This document shows, one piece after another, positions 42,001 through 49,807 of a DNA stretch of 49,977 bases. The notes below the pieces were generated by a model. That model was not told the DNA's origin. It did no database searches and worked only from the letters and a program-made list of their open reading frames with translations. The translations under genes were made by a program, and so were the position numbers. This stretch comes from a virus. Location: positions 1 to 49,977 of IMG/VR virus record IMGVR_UViG_3300031722_000050; one strand, written 5' to 3'. Numbering within the stretch: position 1 is the stretch's first letter; each line of letters starts with the position of its first letter.

Positions 42001-42453
42001 AATGGATTAGCTAATAATTATGGGAACATGATAAAGTTAAGTAGTCCATTTTCTAAAATAGCTTCTGATACGGGAATATTTGCTGATGGAATAGCTAGAA
42101 TATCTGAACCATCTATAAAGAATTTCGAAAAGATAACTGCTGAATTGCAGAAGATGATTGATCTTGATACTACAAGATTTAAAGATGTCGCAGAATCTGC
42201 TAAAAAGATTGCTGATAGTGCAGCTTTAATGGTAGTTGCACATCCTTCTTATACGCCTACTTCTGCTGGTGGACAACAGACAGATAATTCTAAACCTGTA
42301 CCTGCTACTACTGCTAACTTAATGACTAAAATCGATATGCTATTTACAGAAATACAGATCATGGTTCAACAAAATAGTTCTATGGCTGAAAAAACTGGCA
42401 ATTTAACTCTAGCCGTACAAGAGCTAGTAAAGAAACTCCCAAATTCATTCTAA
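39028..42453 (+). CDS. Tape-measure-like tail protein, 1141 aa
   Basis: Very long protein whose residues about 180-640 are a chain of Gly/Ala/Ile-rich hydrophobic helices, usual for tail tape-measure proteins that set tail length and may cross the membrane on infection. ALALKGVxALFKNDYKEAAIG occurs twice (encoded near 40300 and 40500), an internal duplication of about 68 residues. The C-terminal 450 residues are helical and polar. No ATG lies near the start; an upstream TTG (38989) falls in the terminator, so TTG 39028, giving MALQDKQLDTL, is preferred. It fills the tape-measure position after the hub and chaperone-like genes. Confidence 0.7.
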   Translation: MALQDKQLDTLIGISRSMEKSLHAIEAKANTSNAAADPSASMNSSAVLAGMATSIKLISDALSAKNKSISTNGSVILDFLSELVSITGNIDSTKLDSLSNSATSISTFVNTFANLSIMGIAKIALAGKVLFGGKDPVVKRIIDGAVSAMNGFSDSDIKKMEQAGIGIHLLISGLANIGKAMATLALVSIIAPLVMIGAGVAWLVIKMFASLGTQLSEFKDGFAAIGIIGKGLVMLTAGLATMALLVSLVPVTTLLGVTAITMLVAGAFIVLGKGAEYIDKGAKAVQGIGIALIALSAGIATISLVMMLVPMKDLLGGMLLLAAYGLAFYLIGKLSKDIAQGALTIILGLSVGLFFFSGAMLLLSYTFSKFSMTDALLSVLVIGAFALMFELIGKLGKDIVQGSLGVASIGAGLAIFSVGILIFALALKGVLALFKNDYKEAAIGTVAILGGMAIMFGIIGAELPSIVAGAIGIGLIGASLLLFSAGIMVYALALKGVMALFKNDYKEAAIGAVAIIGGMSVLFAGIGLLAAPIGIGAIALGIVGASLGLFSVGLILFALSTKAIMKMGLYDEKEKTMKGMGIMFALGKEIAKMSILSVPILIGSVTALLLGTSLIAISAGLISAANAISKIPDPKDFTDKLFGEEGIIPALTNGFKKLYTDNSGSAGVLGLGMLRAITGTDPVQLGIKMVSGMGEILKELAGGIAAFSDPDHFPVQTANGKGGLSWQSVKLSTIVAGIQKSLLGDGLDSNNPGILYALANIFGSIGAKYPGGFFGMGKSDVKKGIDAVSGMGSVISDLAGGITSFANMNHFPIEYGPDGRPTKYGAINIPGIIRSISSVLNVLPSVFTKLDLSAFEDAEDKAKAAYELTKTFRGIAENLGSISNIYSKMKPIKVKNLETDAISAISSSITDMANNIQSSSLTDDSLTRFERLGNVLKSVSVGGSGFAVFVDAFIKLQDPLVRFASTLAVMGTNFDKLSRNIWQYRSFISFTNGLANNYGNMIKLSSPFSKIASDTGIFADGIARISEPSIKNFEKITAELQKMIDLDTTRFKDVAESAKKIADSAALMVVAHPSYTPTSAGGQQTDNSKPVPATTANLMTKIDMLFTEIQIMVQQNSSMAEKTGNLTLAVQELVKKLPNSF
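40300..40560 (+). repeat. Internal duplication in the tape-measure-like gene
   Basis: The segment around 40310-40358 is repeated at about 40513-40561 with few changes (TTATTCAAAAATGATTA and AAAGAAGCTGCTAT in both), a period of about 204 nt or 68 codons. Confidence 0.65.
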
Positions 42454-42454
42454 T

Positions 42455-42688
42455 ATGAGACTTAAAACCTTCGCTGAATTCGTAAAAACTTCTCAAGTTC
42501 CTTACACAGGGCCTAAATACGTTGTTGCACCTCAAGAGGGCGATAAAGGCTTTGAATTAATAAGAACCGCACTGGACGACGTTAAGAAAACAAAGACTGT
42601 TGACACTGGTATGTGGTCTGATGACCAGAGACATGACAATGAAAAAAAAGATGTTGTTTTCACTACAGGTATTTGGTCCAATACATAG
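42455..42688 (+). CDS. Hypothetical protein, 77 aa
   Basis: Starts 1 nt after the tape-measure stop. The C-terminal half repeats TGMWSDD and TGIWSNT, a short internal duplication. It is the only gene after 9.5 kb that ends in TAG; read-through would add about ten residues before TAA. Function unknown. Confidence 0.6.
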   Translation: MRLKTFAEFVKTSQVPYTGPKYVVAPQEGDKGFELIRTALDDVKKTKTVDTGMWSDDQRHDNEKKDVVFTTGIWSNT

Positions 42689-42726
42689 AGTTTCCTGTAT
42701 GAATTTTCTTTGTTAGATTAATAGGT

Positions 42727-42743
42727 AATATACTTAGTATATT
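42727..42743. repeat. Inverted repeat in the leader region of the second sigma gene
   Basis: AATATAC-TTA-GTATATT. The 168-nt gap 42689-42856 is otherwise AT-rich with long T runs and a TTGTTATTTTATTC sequence like the weak host-type promoters. A repressor site or AT-rich promoter is possible. Confidence 0.35.
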
Positions 42744-42856
42744 TACTGCTATGTGTGAAAAGCATGACACTCATTATTTTTTTTAAATTTTTTACACACA
42801 TTTACTCTTTAAAAAATCTTTGTTATTTTATTCAAATTACTTAATACGCTCGCATA

Positions 42857-43540
42857 ATGAAAAAAGAAGAATCTCTACAAGACATTGCAATGAATTTTGT
42901 TGAACAACGAACTGAAGTCACGTTTAATAAACTTTATCATAGATTGAAACCAGGCCTAAGAAAAATGGTCACAAAATACCATCAAGACGACGAAACTATT
43001 GATGAAATACTTGCTATTACACTATCTAAAGCGTTCGTGTTTGCCGACATGTACGATCCACGATGGAATTTCAGTACATGGGTATACAAAATATGCCAAA
43101 ATGAATGTTTAATGGAGCTTAGAAGAAAAAATGCTACATATTCATTGAATGCAATGGAAGAAAGTAATATTAAAGTGAAACCAGCAGAAGAAGATGAGTG
43201 GACCGTCAATCCAGATTATGAGTATTATGACGATGTCGATAACATCGAAGTTGATACAGTATATGATGAAGTTATGGCAGAAATAGACGATTTACCTTCT
43301 CCATACAGAGATATTTTACAAGACAGAGAAATTCATAAGCTTAAGTATGAAGAAATAGCTGAAAAAAGAGGTATCAAAATTAACACAGTAAGAAGCAGAA
43401 TCCATGTTGCGAAAAAACTAGTGCGAAATAAATGGATAGATAAGAAAAGAGCTACCACGACGAATGATATTAACATAAAAAATATCGCCCTTATATCGAT
43501 GAAGACTCCTGTTCTGAACAATGAGGTAGATGCACTATAA
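42857..43540 (+). CDS. ECF-like sigma factor, possible late sigma (gp55 analogue), 227 aa
   Basis: Region 2 spans about residues 20-95: FNKLYHRLKPGLRKMVTKYH, then DEILAITLSKAF and WNFSTWVYKICQNECLMELRRK. An acidic linker follows, then region 4 (about 140-190): LPSPYRDILQDREIHKLKYEEIA and the recognition helix INTVRSRIHVAKKLVR. No region 3, as in ECF sigmas. Being in the structural block, it is a natural candidate for reading the ATATATA-type late sites. Segments beyond region 4 are unassigned. Confidence 0.8.
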   Translation: MKKEESLQDIAMNFVEQRTEVTFNKLYHRLKPGLRKMVTKYHQDDETIDEILAITLSKAFVFADMYDPRWNFSTWVYKICQNECLMELRRKNATYSLNAMEESNIKVKPAEEDEWTVNPDYEYYDDVDNIEVDTVYDEVMAEIDDLPSPYRDILQDREIHKLKYEEIAEKRGIKINTVRSRIHVAKKLVRNKWIDKKRATTTNDINIKNIALISMKTPVLNNEVDAL

Positions 43541-43557
43541 TATAGAAAATAATATTT

Positions 43558-43956
43558 ATGATAGGATTTAAACAGACCCAATCTGTATTCAGAGAAATAT
43601 CTAATTTTCTCTTTATTCTTTCTACAATCGAAAAGAATGAAAAGACTGAAGAGTGGAAAAACTTTAATCTTAGAACAGATATTTACAATAGAATCTATAC
43701 AGTTCTTTCTTTGAAAGAGGAAGATATGGGTGAAATGGAAGATATGAAAAAATTGAAAATTCTAGATAAGATGCGTCCACTAAATATGTACCTTTCTAAA
43801 CTAGGATTACAAGAAATAATAATTCCCACAGTAGAAGAAATCGCAAATTCTCGATCATATCTTGTGGTTTACACTCCATACTTTAACAATCTTACACTAA
43901 AATGGATAGTAACTAATGTTGCTCTACCTATCGGAATATTACTTAGCATAATTTGA
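43558..43956 (+). CDS. Hypothetical protein with C-terminal hydrophobic segment, 132 aa
   Basis: Helical, charged first 90 residues; one probable membrane helix at the C-terminus (about 114-132). The stop overlaps the next start as TTGA. A weak ATAATATAG lies before it. Function unknown. Confidence 0.6.
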   Translation: MIGFKQTQSVFREISNFLFILSTIEKNEKTEEWKNFNLRTDIYNRIYTVLSLKEEDMGEMEDMKKLKILDKMRPLNMYLSKLGLQEIIIPTVEEIANSRSYLVVYTPYFNNLTLKWIVTNVALPIGILLSII

Positions 43957-44714
43957 AAAAACTAAAACGATTAGATACACAGTGGGGAAGAGCTTATGTT
44001 ATAGAAGGAGAAGACCCTAAATTTTTACCCTCTGTTACAACTATTTTATCATTAATACCATCTAAGAGATTAAAAGAAATAGAGGAATCTATAGGCAAGG
44101 ATAGATTAGCAGAAATAGGCCAGAAAGCAGCACTTAAGGGAACAGCAATGCATAAATTCTTGGAGAATTATGTTATATGCATGAAGAATATGGGAGACTC
44201 TGAAAAGTGTCTTTTGTATACACAGAGAAAAAGCACTGATGAATTATTGAATGACATCGAAAAACCTCTAGTAGACGGTGGAAGAGCATTATTTTATAAT
44301 CTCTATCACAGTGGACAATTCGATAAAGTAAAAAAGATTCTTTTATCTGAAGGATTTTTATACTCTGAAACATATCTATTTGCTGGTACTACGGATTTTG
44401 CATATTTAGACAATGAAAATAAAATAGTCATTGTAGACTTTAAAAGTGCTTCAGGAATTAGAGATGCTGAGACTATACACAAATATAGTTTACAAGGTGG
44501 AGCCTATACTTTAGCATTTGAAGAGATTCATAAACGAAAAGTGGACAGAATCGAAATTTGGTTATCAAATCCAGATGGTGTACAATTAGTAGAAATTAAA
44601 GGTGATGAACTTGAAAGCTGTAAAAAAGAATTCATTTATTATTGTCATAAATATCACGAAATCTGGGAATCAGATAAAATTAAAAACTATTATAACGAAC
44701 AAATAAAAAAGTAA
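43953..44714 (+). CDS. PD-(D/E)XK nuclease, RecB-like, 253 aa
   Basis: Core motifs: LPSVTTILS at the N-terminus, GTAMHKFLE (about 68-76), GTTDFAYLD (D of motif II, about 148), IVIVDFKSA (D-x-K, about 160-168) and YSLQGGAY (motif IV, about 178). This order is that of Cas4/RecB-like exonucleases, used in recombination or DNA processing. The start is TTG overlapping the previous TGA; no ATG is suitable. Confidence 0.75.
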   Translation: MKKLKRLDTQWGRAYVIEGEDPKFLPSVTTILSLIPSKRLKEIEESIGKDRLAEIGQKAALKGTAMHKFLENYVICMKNMGDSEKCLLYTQRKSTDELLNDIEKPLVDGGRALFYNLYHSGQFDKVKKILLSEGFLYSETYLFAGTTDFAYLDNENKIVIVDFKSASGIRDAETIHKYSLQGGAYTLAFEEIHKRKVDRIEIWLSNPDGVQLVEIKGDELESCKKEFIYYCHKYHEIWESDKIKNYYNEQIKK

Positions 44715-44715
44715 A

Positions 44716-45222
44716 ATGGAAATCGTAAAAACAACAGAAAGTGCAGAATTAGAAGGTGGTCTAAATCAAATTCAAAAAGAAGCTTATGAACAAGCTCAAC
44801 TTGAACTAGACAAATTCAAGAAAGATTTAGAAACTAAGAAGTATCTAGTCGATCTTAAACTTGAAGATATCAAGAAATTGGAAGGCTATATTTCTAAAGA
44901 AGCAGCATGGAAATTCACAGAAGCATTGGGTATCAGAGAGGTTGTAAATGAACTAGGTGTTTGTGTTACAAAAGGTAAATTATTCATGAGTGCTATTTCG
45001 ATCGAAGCACTTTATTTCTATTTATCTAGAATTGAAGGTGCAGGTGATACTGTTAACAGCAAATTCATTGAATCAGTAGATACATATCTTACTATCTTGA
45101 AGAATATCAATATCGTAAGAAACGTTATCGCTCAAGAAAACGAGAAACTGAAAGAAATGGAATTCATTACTGCATCACGTAGAGAAGGTATTGATCCTTC
45201 AAATCCTGAAGCAAGTCTGTAA
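44716..45222 (+). CDS. Coiled-coil protein, 168 aa
   Basis: Residues 10-65 form a Lys/Glu coiled coil; the rest is helical with a hydrophobic core. Well-expressed type codon pattern and a following terminator suggest a structural or assembly role (for example scaffold), but there is no identifying motif. Confidence 0.6.
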   Translation: MEIVKTTESAELEGGLNQIQKEAYEQAQLELDKFKKDLETKKYLVDLKLEDIKKLEGYISKEAAWKFTEALGIREVVNELGVCVTKGKLFMSAISIEALYFYLSRIEGAGDTVNSKFIESVDTYLTILKNINIVRNVIAQENEKLKEMEFITASRREGIDPSNPEASL

Positions 45223-45234
45223 TAAGAAAATAAG

Positions 45235-45258
45235 TAGGGGGTGATAAACTCCCTATTT
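45235..45258 (+). terminator. Hairpin terminator
   Basis: TAGGGGG (45235-45241) pairs with CTCCCTA (45249-45255, one G-T pair), then TTT and GTGTG. Confidence 0.75.
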
Positions 45259-45279
45259 GTGTGTTTTATTGCAGGCGAA

Positions 45280-45288
45280 GATATATAA
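45280..45288 (+). promoter_or_regulatory. Late-motif candidate GATATATAA
   Basis: GATATATAA, 22 nt after the terminator and 27 nt before the ATG at 45316. Confidence 0.55.
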
Positions 45289-45315
45289 ACTACTAAATAT
45301 TAAATTAAAACATTT

Positions 45316-45615
45316 ATGGAAAAGAAAACACTCTTAAAGAAAATTGAAGAAAAATCTTGGCTAATAATTTTAATCTTTCTGGTATTGACATTTTTTCAAA
45401 CATGTAGCGTAAATCGTAAGTACAATGATCTGAAAAAATCTATTGAAAAAATTGATTCTACTACAAAAATCACATCGAAACAATTTTCGATAGAAGGATT
45501 TAAAATATCGAAGCGTATGCTTTATGATAATAATGCGATTGTTCGTACCGCAATTCGTCCTGATGACAGAATGAATGAATATGACATCGAAATAAAGAAA
45601 TTGGAGGGTAAATGA
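45316..45615 (+). CDS. Membrane-anchored or lipoprotein-like small protein, 99 aa
   Basis: A Lys-rich N-terminus precedes one hydrophobic segment (about 15-29) ending LTFFQTC, which could be a lipobox-like site with Cys 30 or simply an anchor. The remainder is polar and helical. Together with the next gene it may form a membrane module; spanin-like roles are conceivable but unproven. Confidence 0.55.
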   Translation: MEKKTLLKKIEEKSWLIILIFLVLTFFQTCSVNRKYNDLKKSIEKIDSTTKITSKQFSIEGFKISKRMLYDNNAIVRTAIRPDDRMNEYDIEIKKLEGK

Positions 45616-46190
45616 ACACAGAAAAAGTATTACGTAAAATAATAGTTTGGTCATTCATTATTGTTCCACTAATCTCTTCTGCTATATCTGCTTTACACAT
45701 TGTTGATTTCTTTAGTTTAGGTAACCCTTCATGGTTATCTGTAGCCCTTGCAATAGCTATCGAATTAGGGTCTATTGCCAGTTTTCTTACACTTTCTATA
45801 CTAAATAAGCTGAATAAGACTATCGTTTGGACAGTATTCATCATCTTATTCTTTATGCAGATTGTAGGTAACATGTACTTTTCATATGATTACATTTCTG
45901 AATCTATGAAACATAATCCTAATTGGATTTCTTCATTTAGAGGAATGATGGAATTCTTCACCGGAGAAGTAGACGTGAAAAATGTAATGATGTATCTTAC
46001 TATACTGATATCTTGGCCTATTCCTATTATATCAGTCTTTCTTCTAAAATCTGCTATGGATTATCTAAAACCTGAAGAAGTAAAAGAATTGAATTCGTCA
46101 GATTCCAACAGTATATTTGATATGAATTCACAGAAACGTGAGAATCTACGCGCTAAATTAAAAGACGTGGGAATAGAAAAAGAAAATTAA
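45612..46190 (+). CDS. Multi-span membrane protein, 192 aa
   Basis: Four hydrophobic segments (about 9-33, 40-62, 67-90 and 122-145) and a polar C-terminal 40 residues. Coupled to the previous gene (ATGA). Proteins of this type appear in phage structural regions but I cannot name it. Confidence 0.6.
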   Translation: MNTEKVLRKIIVWSFIIVPLISSAISALHIVDFFSLGNPSWLSVALAIAIELGSIASFLTLSILNKLNKTIVWTVFIILFFMQIVGNMYFSYDYISESMKHNPNWISSFRGMMEFFTGEVDVKNVMMYLTILISWPIPIISVFLLKSAMDYLKPEEVKELNSSDSNSIFDMNSQKRENLRAKLKDVGIEKEN

Positions 46191-46199
46191 TCGTAAAAT

Positions 46200-47936
46200 A
46201 TGAATCAGTATGCATTGGACATTCTATCTTGTCCTCAAGGTTACTCTAAAACTGCACAATATGTAGTATATTCTTCACCTACCAAATTGGCTGTAGTACA
46301 AGGTGCAACTGAAATTACAAGTATAGATTTAAAGGATTTTGCAGCTCCTATAACTTCCTCACAAAAGACCACTTTTAATCTTCCCGGTAACTCATCAATA
46401 TCTACATTGACCAGTTTTGATTACTGCGGATTGAACGGTTCAGGTGAAGCTATTTTTGCAGCATTCTTTCCTAAATTTTCTGTCGATGATGCATCTAAAC
46501 ATTATCTGCAATGGGCATATAAGAGTGAAATTAACGGTGTACTAAAAGAATCACAACCTGACGATTTAGATGGATATAGTTTAAACTGGGCGACCGCTGT
46601 TACTTCAATAAGAGGTGAATATATCGGTTTTTCTAGTACTACTGCATATGCAATATGTTCAGGAGGTGTAAAATTATGGTCTAAACAAGATGGCACTAAA
46701 TTGTTCAATACATTGAACTCTAAGATGCCTTCTAATTTAACCACATCTATTGTATCAGATAGCTTGGGTAATTTATGGATAGGATCTGCAGAAGGATTAA
46801 TAAAAATGTATTATGCTGATTCTACATACAATTTTAAGCTATATGACACGACTAATACGAATATATTATCGAGCTATATAACTAACTTATCTATTTCTGG
46901 AAACAAGTTAGTACTCAGCACAAATAAAGGCGTATCAGTATTTAATACAGAAACAGAAACTAGTAAGAATTATAGCAAACTAAATGTTACTACTATTCGA
47001 ACTAATGAATTTAACGCAGCATTATTATACAATGACACTTTAGTTGCTGCATCAATAGAAGGTATTCATGTTGGTAATTTGACAACTAATGTTTGGAAAC
47101 TCTATGATAGTAATATTACAGGATGGAATGGTTCAAATAATACATCATCGATAGATATTATTGACGGCATAATTATAGCTGGAACATCGGATAGTATTTA
47201 TACATTCGAAATTGGTCAACAAGACGTTACTCATATAACCGCAGCTTATTCAAATATAGTATCTGTTATATACAGTAATAATAACACCAGCGGCTCAGTA
47301 GGTGATAAGATTTATGCAGCTCATAATAATGGACACATTTCTGTATATGATGCAGTATCATATGCTATAATTGGTGACATAGCTGTAACAACGGGAATTA
47401 TCAGATCATTAAATAAAGAGTTCTACTTTGCTGGTTCAAATGGCTACGGTAATTTCAATGTAAGTAACTCTACATTTAATGCTTTACCTGGTACAGATGA
47501 GAATGCTGATATTCTATTTTCATACCCGGCAAATAATCAATATGATGTATCTAGACAACAGACTATTTATATCGGTCTAAGTAAACCGTCTACTGTAAAT
47601 TCAATCACTAATCACTTTACTTCTGATATCTCAAATTTTCATATAACTTCATTAGACAGTGGATATATGTTCAAAATAACCCCTGATTTACAGTTAGGTT
47701 ACACAGAAACTAAAAACTTTAAAGTTATGGAAGGATTGACTGCTACAGATAATTCATTCTTTAGACAATCTGCAGACGTAACATTTACGACGATAGAAAA
47801 AGAACCGATCAATGGTTGGCATAATATGGGTAAACAGTTAACTTTAACTGGTACTACAGAATACCCTATTGAAAGTATAACGTTTAAAAATCCTCATGAT
47901 TTTGATATACCGATAACGGCATTAATTGGCGTTTGA
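46200..47936 (+). CDS. Beta-propeller fibre or adhesion protein, 578 aa
   Basis: Residues about 150-420 contain WD/Kelch-like propeller blades of the two-component-regulator type (SLGNLWIGSAEGLIKMY, LVLSTNKGVSVFNTET, GIIIAGTSDSIYTFE), as in Bacteroidota sensor ectodomains. A C-terminal Ig-like Big_5-type domain follows (FSYPANNQYDVSRQQTIYI to FKITPDLQLGY). No signal peptide. It likely projects from the tail. Ends at a strong terminator. Confidence 0.65.
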   Translation: MNQYALDILSCPQGYSKTAQYVVYSSPTKLAVVQGATEITSIDLKDFAAPITSSQKTTFNLPGNSSISTLTSFDYCGLNGSGEAIFAAFFPKFSVDDASKHYLQWAYKSEINGVLKESQPDDLDGYSLNWATAVTSIRGEYIGFSSTTAYAICSGGVKLWSKQDGTKLFNTLNSKMPSNLTTSIVSDSLGNLWIGSAEGLIKMYYADSTYNFKLYDTTNTNILSSYITNLSISGNKLVLSTNKGVSVFNTETETSKNYSKLNVTTIRTNEFNAALLYNDTLVAASIEGIHVGNLTTNVWKLYDSNITGWNGSNNTSSIDIIDGIIIAGTSDSIYTFEIGQQDVTHITAAYSNIVSVIYSNNNTSGSVGDKIYAAHNNGHISVYDAVSYAIIGDIAVTTGIIRSLNKEFYFAGSNGYGNFNVSNSTFNALPGTDENADILFSYPANNQYDVSRQQTIYIGLSKPSTVNSITNHFTSDISNFHITSLDSGYMFKITPDLQLGYTETKNFKVMEGLTATDNSFFRQSADVTFTTIEKEPINGWHNMGKQLTLTGTTEYPIESITFKNPHDFDIPITALIGV

Positions 47937-47937
47937 T

Positions 47938-47966
47938 AAAGGGAGCTTTTAAAAGCTCCCTTTTTT
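47938..47966 (+). terminator. Perfect palindromic terminator
   Basis: AAAGGGAGCTTTT followed directly by its reverse complement AAAAGCTCCCTTT, then TTT and GTGT. Confidence 0.88.
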
Positions 47967-47987
47967 GTGTATGTTATGGCAATTGTA

Positions 47988-47996
47988 GATATATAG
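47988..47996 (+). promoter_or_regulatory. Late-motif candidate GATATATAG
   Basis: GATATATAG, 22 nt after the terminator and 24 nt before the ATG at 48021. Confidence 0.55.
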
Positions 47997-48020
47997 TTTA
48001 TACACATTATAATAAATGTC

Positions 48021-48458
48021 ATGAAATACGATAAACTCATATACGATACAATCTTAGGTGTAGACTGGGCTAAGCTTAGTCATACACATAGTCTCTTAAA
48101 TATCGTCTGGCAATCAGAAGATGAAAACGGTGACATATATGATCATGTCCCATCTGTTGATGAATTAAAAGAAGAATTATTGTTAGTTCTTAAATATGCA
48201 ATTTCAAAAAATCTTCCCATGTTAGAATGTGGAAACTGGGTAATAATTTGGCATAATGAGGAATTTGCTATATCGAATAATCTACCCGGTGCCAGGATTG
48301 AAGCATTTTTTGTTGTAGCCGAATCATATGCTATGGATTCAGATATGAATTTAGATATTTTGCAAGAACGATTAAACTATGCTATAGAGCATGAACAATA
48401 TGAAGATGCAGCTAGATATAGAGACAAGATAAATCTTCTCCAAAAAGAACAGAACTGA
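48021..48458 (+). CDS. Hypothetical protein with UVR-like motif, 145 aa
   Basis: The C-terminal 35 residues LQERLNYAIEHEQYEDAARYRDKI match the UvrB/UvrC interaction (UVR) helix-turn-helix motif, known also in Clp-associated McsA. The first 100 residues are unassigned. It is placed with fibre genes, so it may serve as an interaction module there. Its TGA overlaps the next ATG. Confidence 0.6.
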   Translation: MKYDKLIYDTILGVDWAKLSHTHSLLNIVWQSEDENGDIYDHVPSVDELKEELLLVLKYAISKNLPMLECGNWVIIWHNEEFAISNNLPGARIEAFFVVAESYAMDSDMNLDILQERLNYAIEHEQYEDAARYRDKINLLQKEQN

Positions 48459-49807
48459 TGGTCACTAAAACTTCTATACGAATAGACGGTATACAATGTT
48501 ATAATGTCACTACTGATAGTGATTACTTGGCAGTATTCGTAGATTATCGTATTATTACCACTAATCCAGTCACTGTAACTTTCCCATCTGCTGTTGATTA
48601 CAGCTCTAATAAATACGAAGTCGATAATATAAGCGGTGGAAATACTACAATAACTGCGGTGTCTGGATTGATCAATGGATCTATATCTAAGACACTTGCA
48701 CCTGGTGAAGTAGTAGTTTACACTAGTGATGGTGTAAATTGGACTACAGCTAAGAAAGATAATGGCATAGCTGGAACATCGGGCTCGTCAGGTTCTTCTG
48801 GATATAATGGTACAGGAGGTATTGGTACTAATGGAACATCAGGAATTAACGGTTCTAGTGGAAGTACTGGAATTAGTGGTAGTTCAGGATCGTCCGGTAT
48901 AAGCGGAAGTTTTGGTACTAGTGGAAGTTCAGGGAGTAGTGGAAGTTCAGGGAGTAGTGGAAGTTCGGGTTCTAGTGCTACTTCAGGTTCTAGTGGACTG
49001 AATGGAAGCAGTGGTTCATCTGCGACATCTGGTTCGAGTGGTTCGAGTGGTTCTTCAGGAATAAGTGGTACATCGGGTAATGACGGTATAGCTGGTTCAT
49101 CTGGATCGAGTGCTACGTCTGGTTCATCAGGATCGTCTGGTTCTAGTGGCTCTTCAGGATTATCTGGATCGTCTGGCTCTAGTGGAAGTTCTGGTGCTTC
49201 TGGATCGTCCGGTTCTAGTGCTACATCTGGATCGTCAGGTTGGTCTGGTTCATCGGGTTGGTCAGGCACTTCAGGAACTTCAGGCTCTAGTGGAAGTTCC
49301 GGCGCTTCTGGTTCATCGGGTTCAAGCGGTGTCAATGGAGCTTCAGGTTCATCAGGTTCAAGTGGAGTCAATGGAGCTAATGGAGCATCGGGTTCATCTG
49401 GTTCTAGCGGAGCTAATGGAGTTTCCGGCTCATCAGGCAGTTCAGGTTCTTCTGGAGTAAACGGAGCTTCTGGTTCAAGTGGTGTAAATGGAGCTTCTGG
49501 TTCATCAGGTTCAAGCGGAGTCAATGGAGCTAATGGAGCATCAGGTTCTAGTGGATCTAGTGGATCTAGCATTTCATTATCAGTGTCAAATACTTACATA
49601 CCAAAATCAAATGGATCAGGTCTTGTTAACTCTATCATGACAGACAGTGGCTCTACTATTTATGTTAATGGTAACATGGGAGTAAATACTGCTTCAGCAT
49701 CTGAGAAATTAAGTGTAGTAGGTAACATAGCATTTGGTACATCAGATGGAAAATGTAAGATGATTTATAACACAACAGAAAATTCAATAGACTTTATTAT
49801 TAATTAA
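48458..49807 (+). CDS. Collagen-like tail fibre protein, 449 aa
   Basis: Residues 1-104 form a beta-rich head (fibre attachment). About 105-372 is an almost uninterrupted Gly-X-Y tract made of SGS, GSSG, GATSG and GVNGA units, expected to form a trimeric collagen-like shaft. The last 77 residues are a compact tip ending DFIIN. Ser/Thr occupy most X/Y positions, offering glycosylation sites. The stop overlaps the next start (TAATG). Confidence 0.78.
   Translation: MVTKTSIRIDGIQCYNVTTDSDYLAVFVDYRIITTNPVTVTFPSAVDYSSNKYEVDNISGGNTTITAVSGLINGSISKTLAPGEVVVYTSDGVNWTTAKKDNGIAGTSGSSGSSGYNGTGGIGTNGTSGINGSSGSTGISGSSGSSGISGSFGTSGSSGSSGSSGSSGSSGSSATSGSSGLNGSSGSSATSGSSGSSGSSGISGTSGNDGIAGSSGSSATSGSSGSSGSSGSSGLSGSSGSSGSSGASGSSGSSATSGSSGWSGSSGWSGTSGTSGSSGSSGASGSSGSSGVNGASGSSGSSGVNGANGASGSSGSSGANGVSGSSGSSGSSGVNGASGSSGVNGASGSSGSSGVNGANGASGSSGSSGSSISLSVSNTYIPKSNGSGLVNSIMTDSGSTIYVNGNMGVNTASASEKLSVVGNIAFGTSDGKCKMIYNTTENSIDFIIN
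48772..49572 (+). repeat. Gly-Ser-Ser collagen-like repeat tract
   Basis: About 800 nt of 9-nt-based repeats. Serine codons vary freely (TCA, TCT, TCG, AGT, AGC), so protein repeats are preserved while exact DNA identity is broken up. The long minus-strand open frame here is a shadow of this composition. Confidence 0.8.

Noticed and set aside
48718-49572. 284-codon open frame on the minus strand, Pro/Leu/Glu-rich
   Set aside because: It is the complement of the Gly-Ser-Ser repeat tract; the absence of stops follows from that composition, and it has no promoter or family features.
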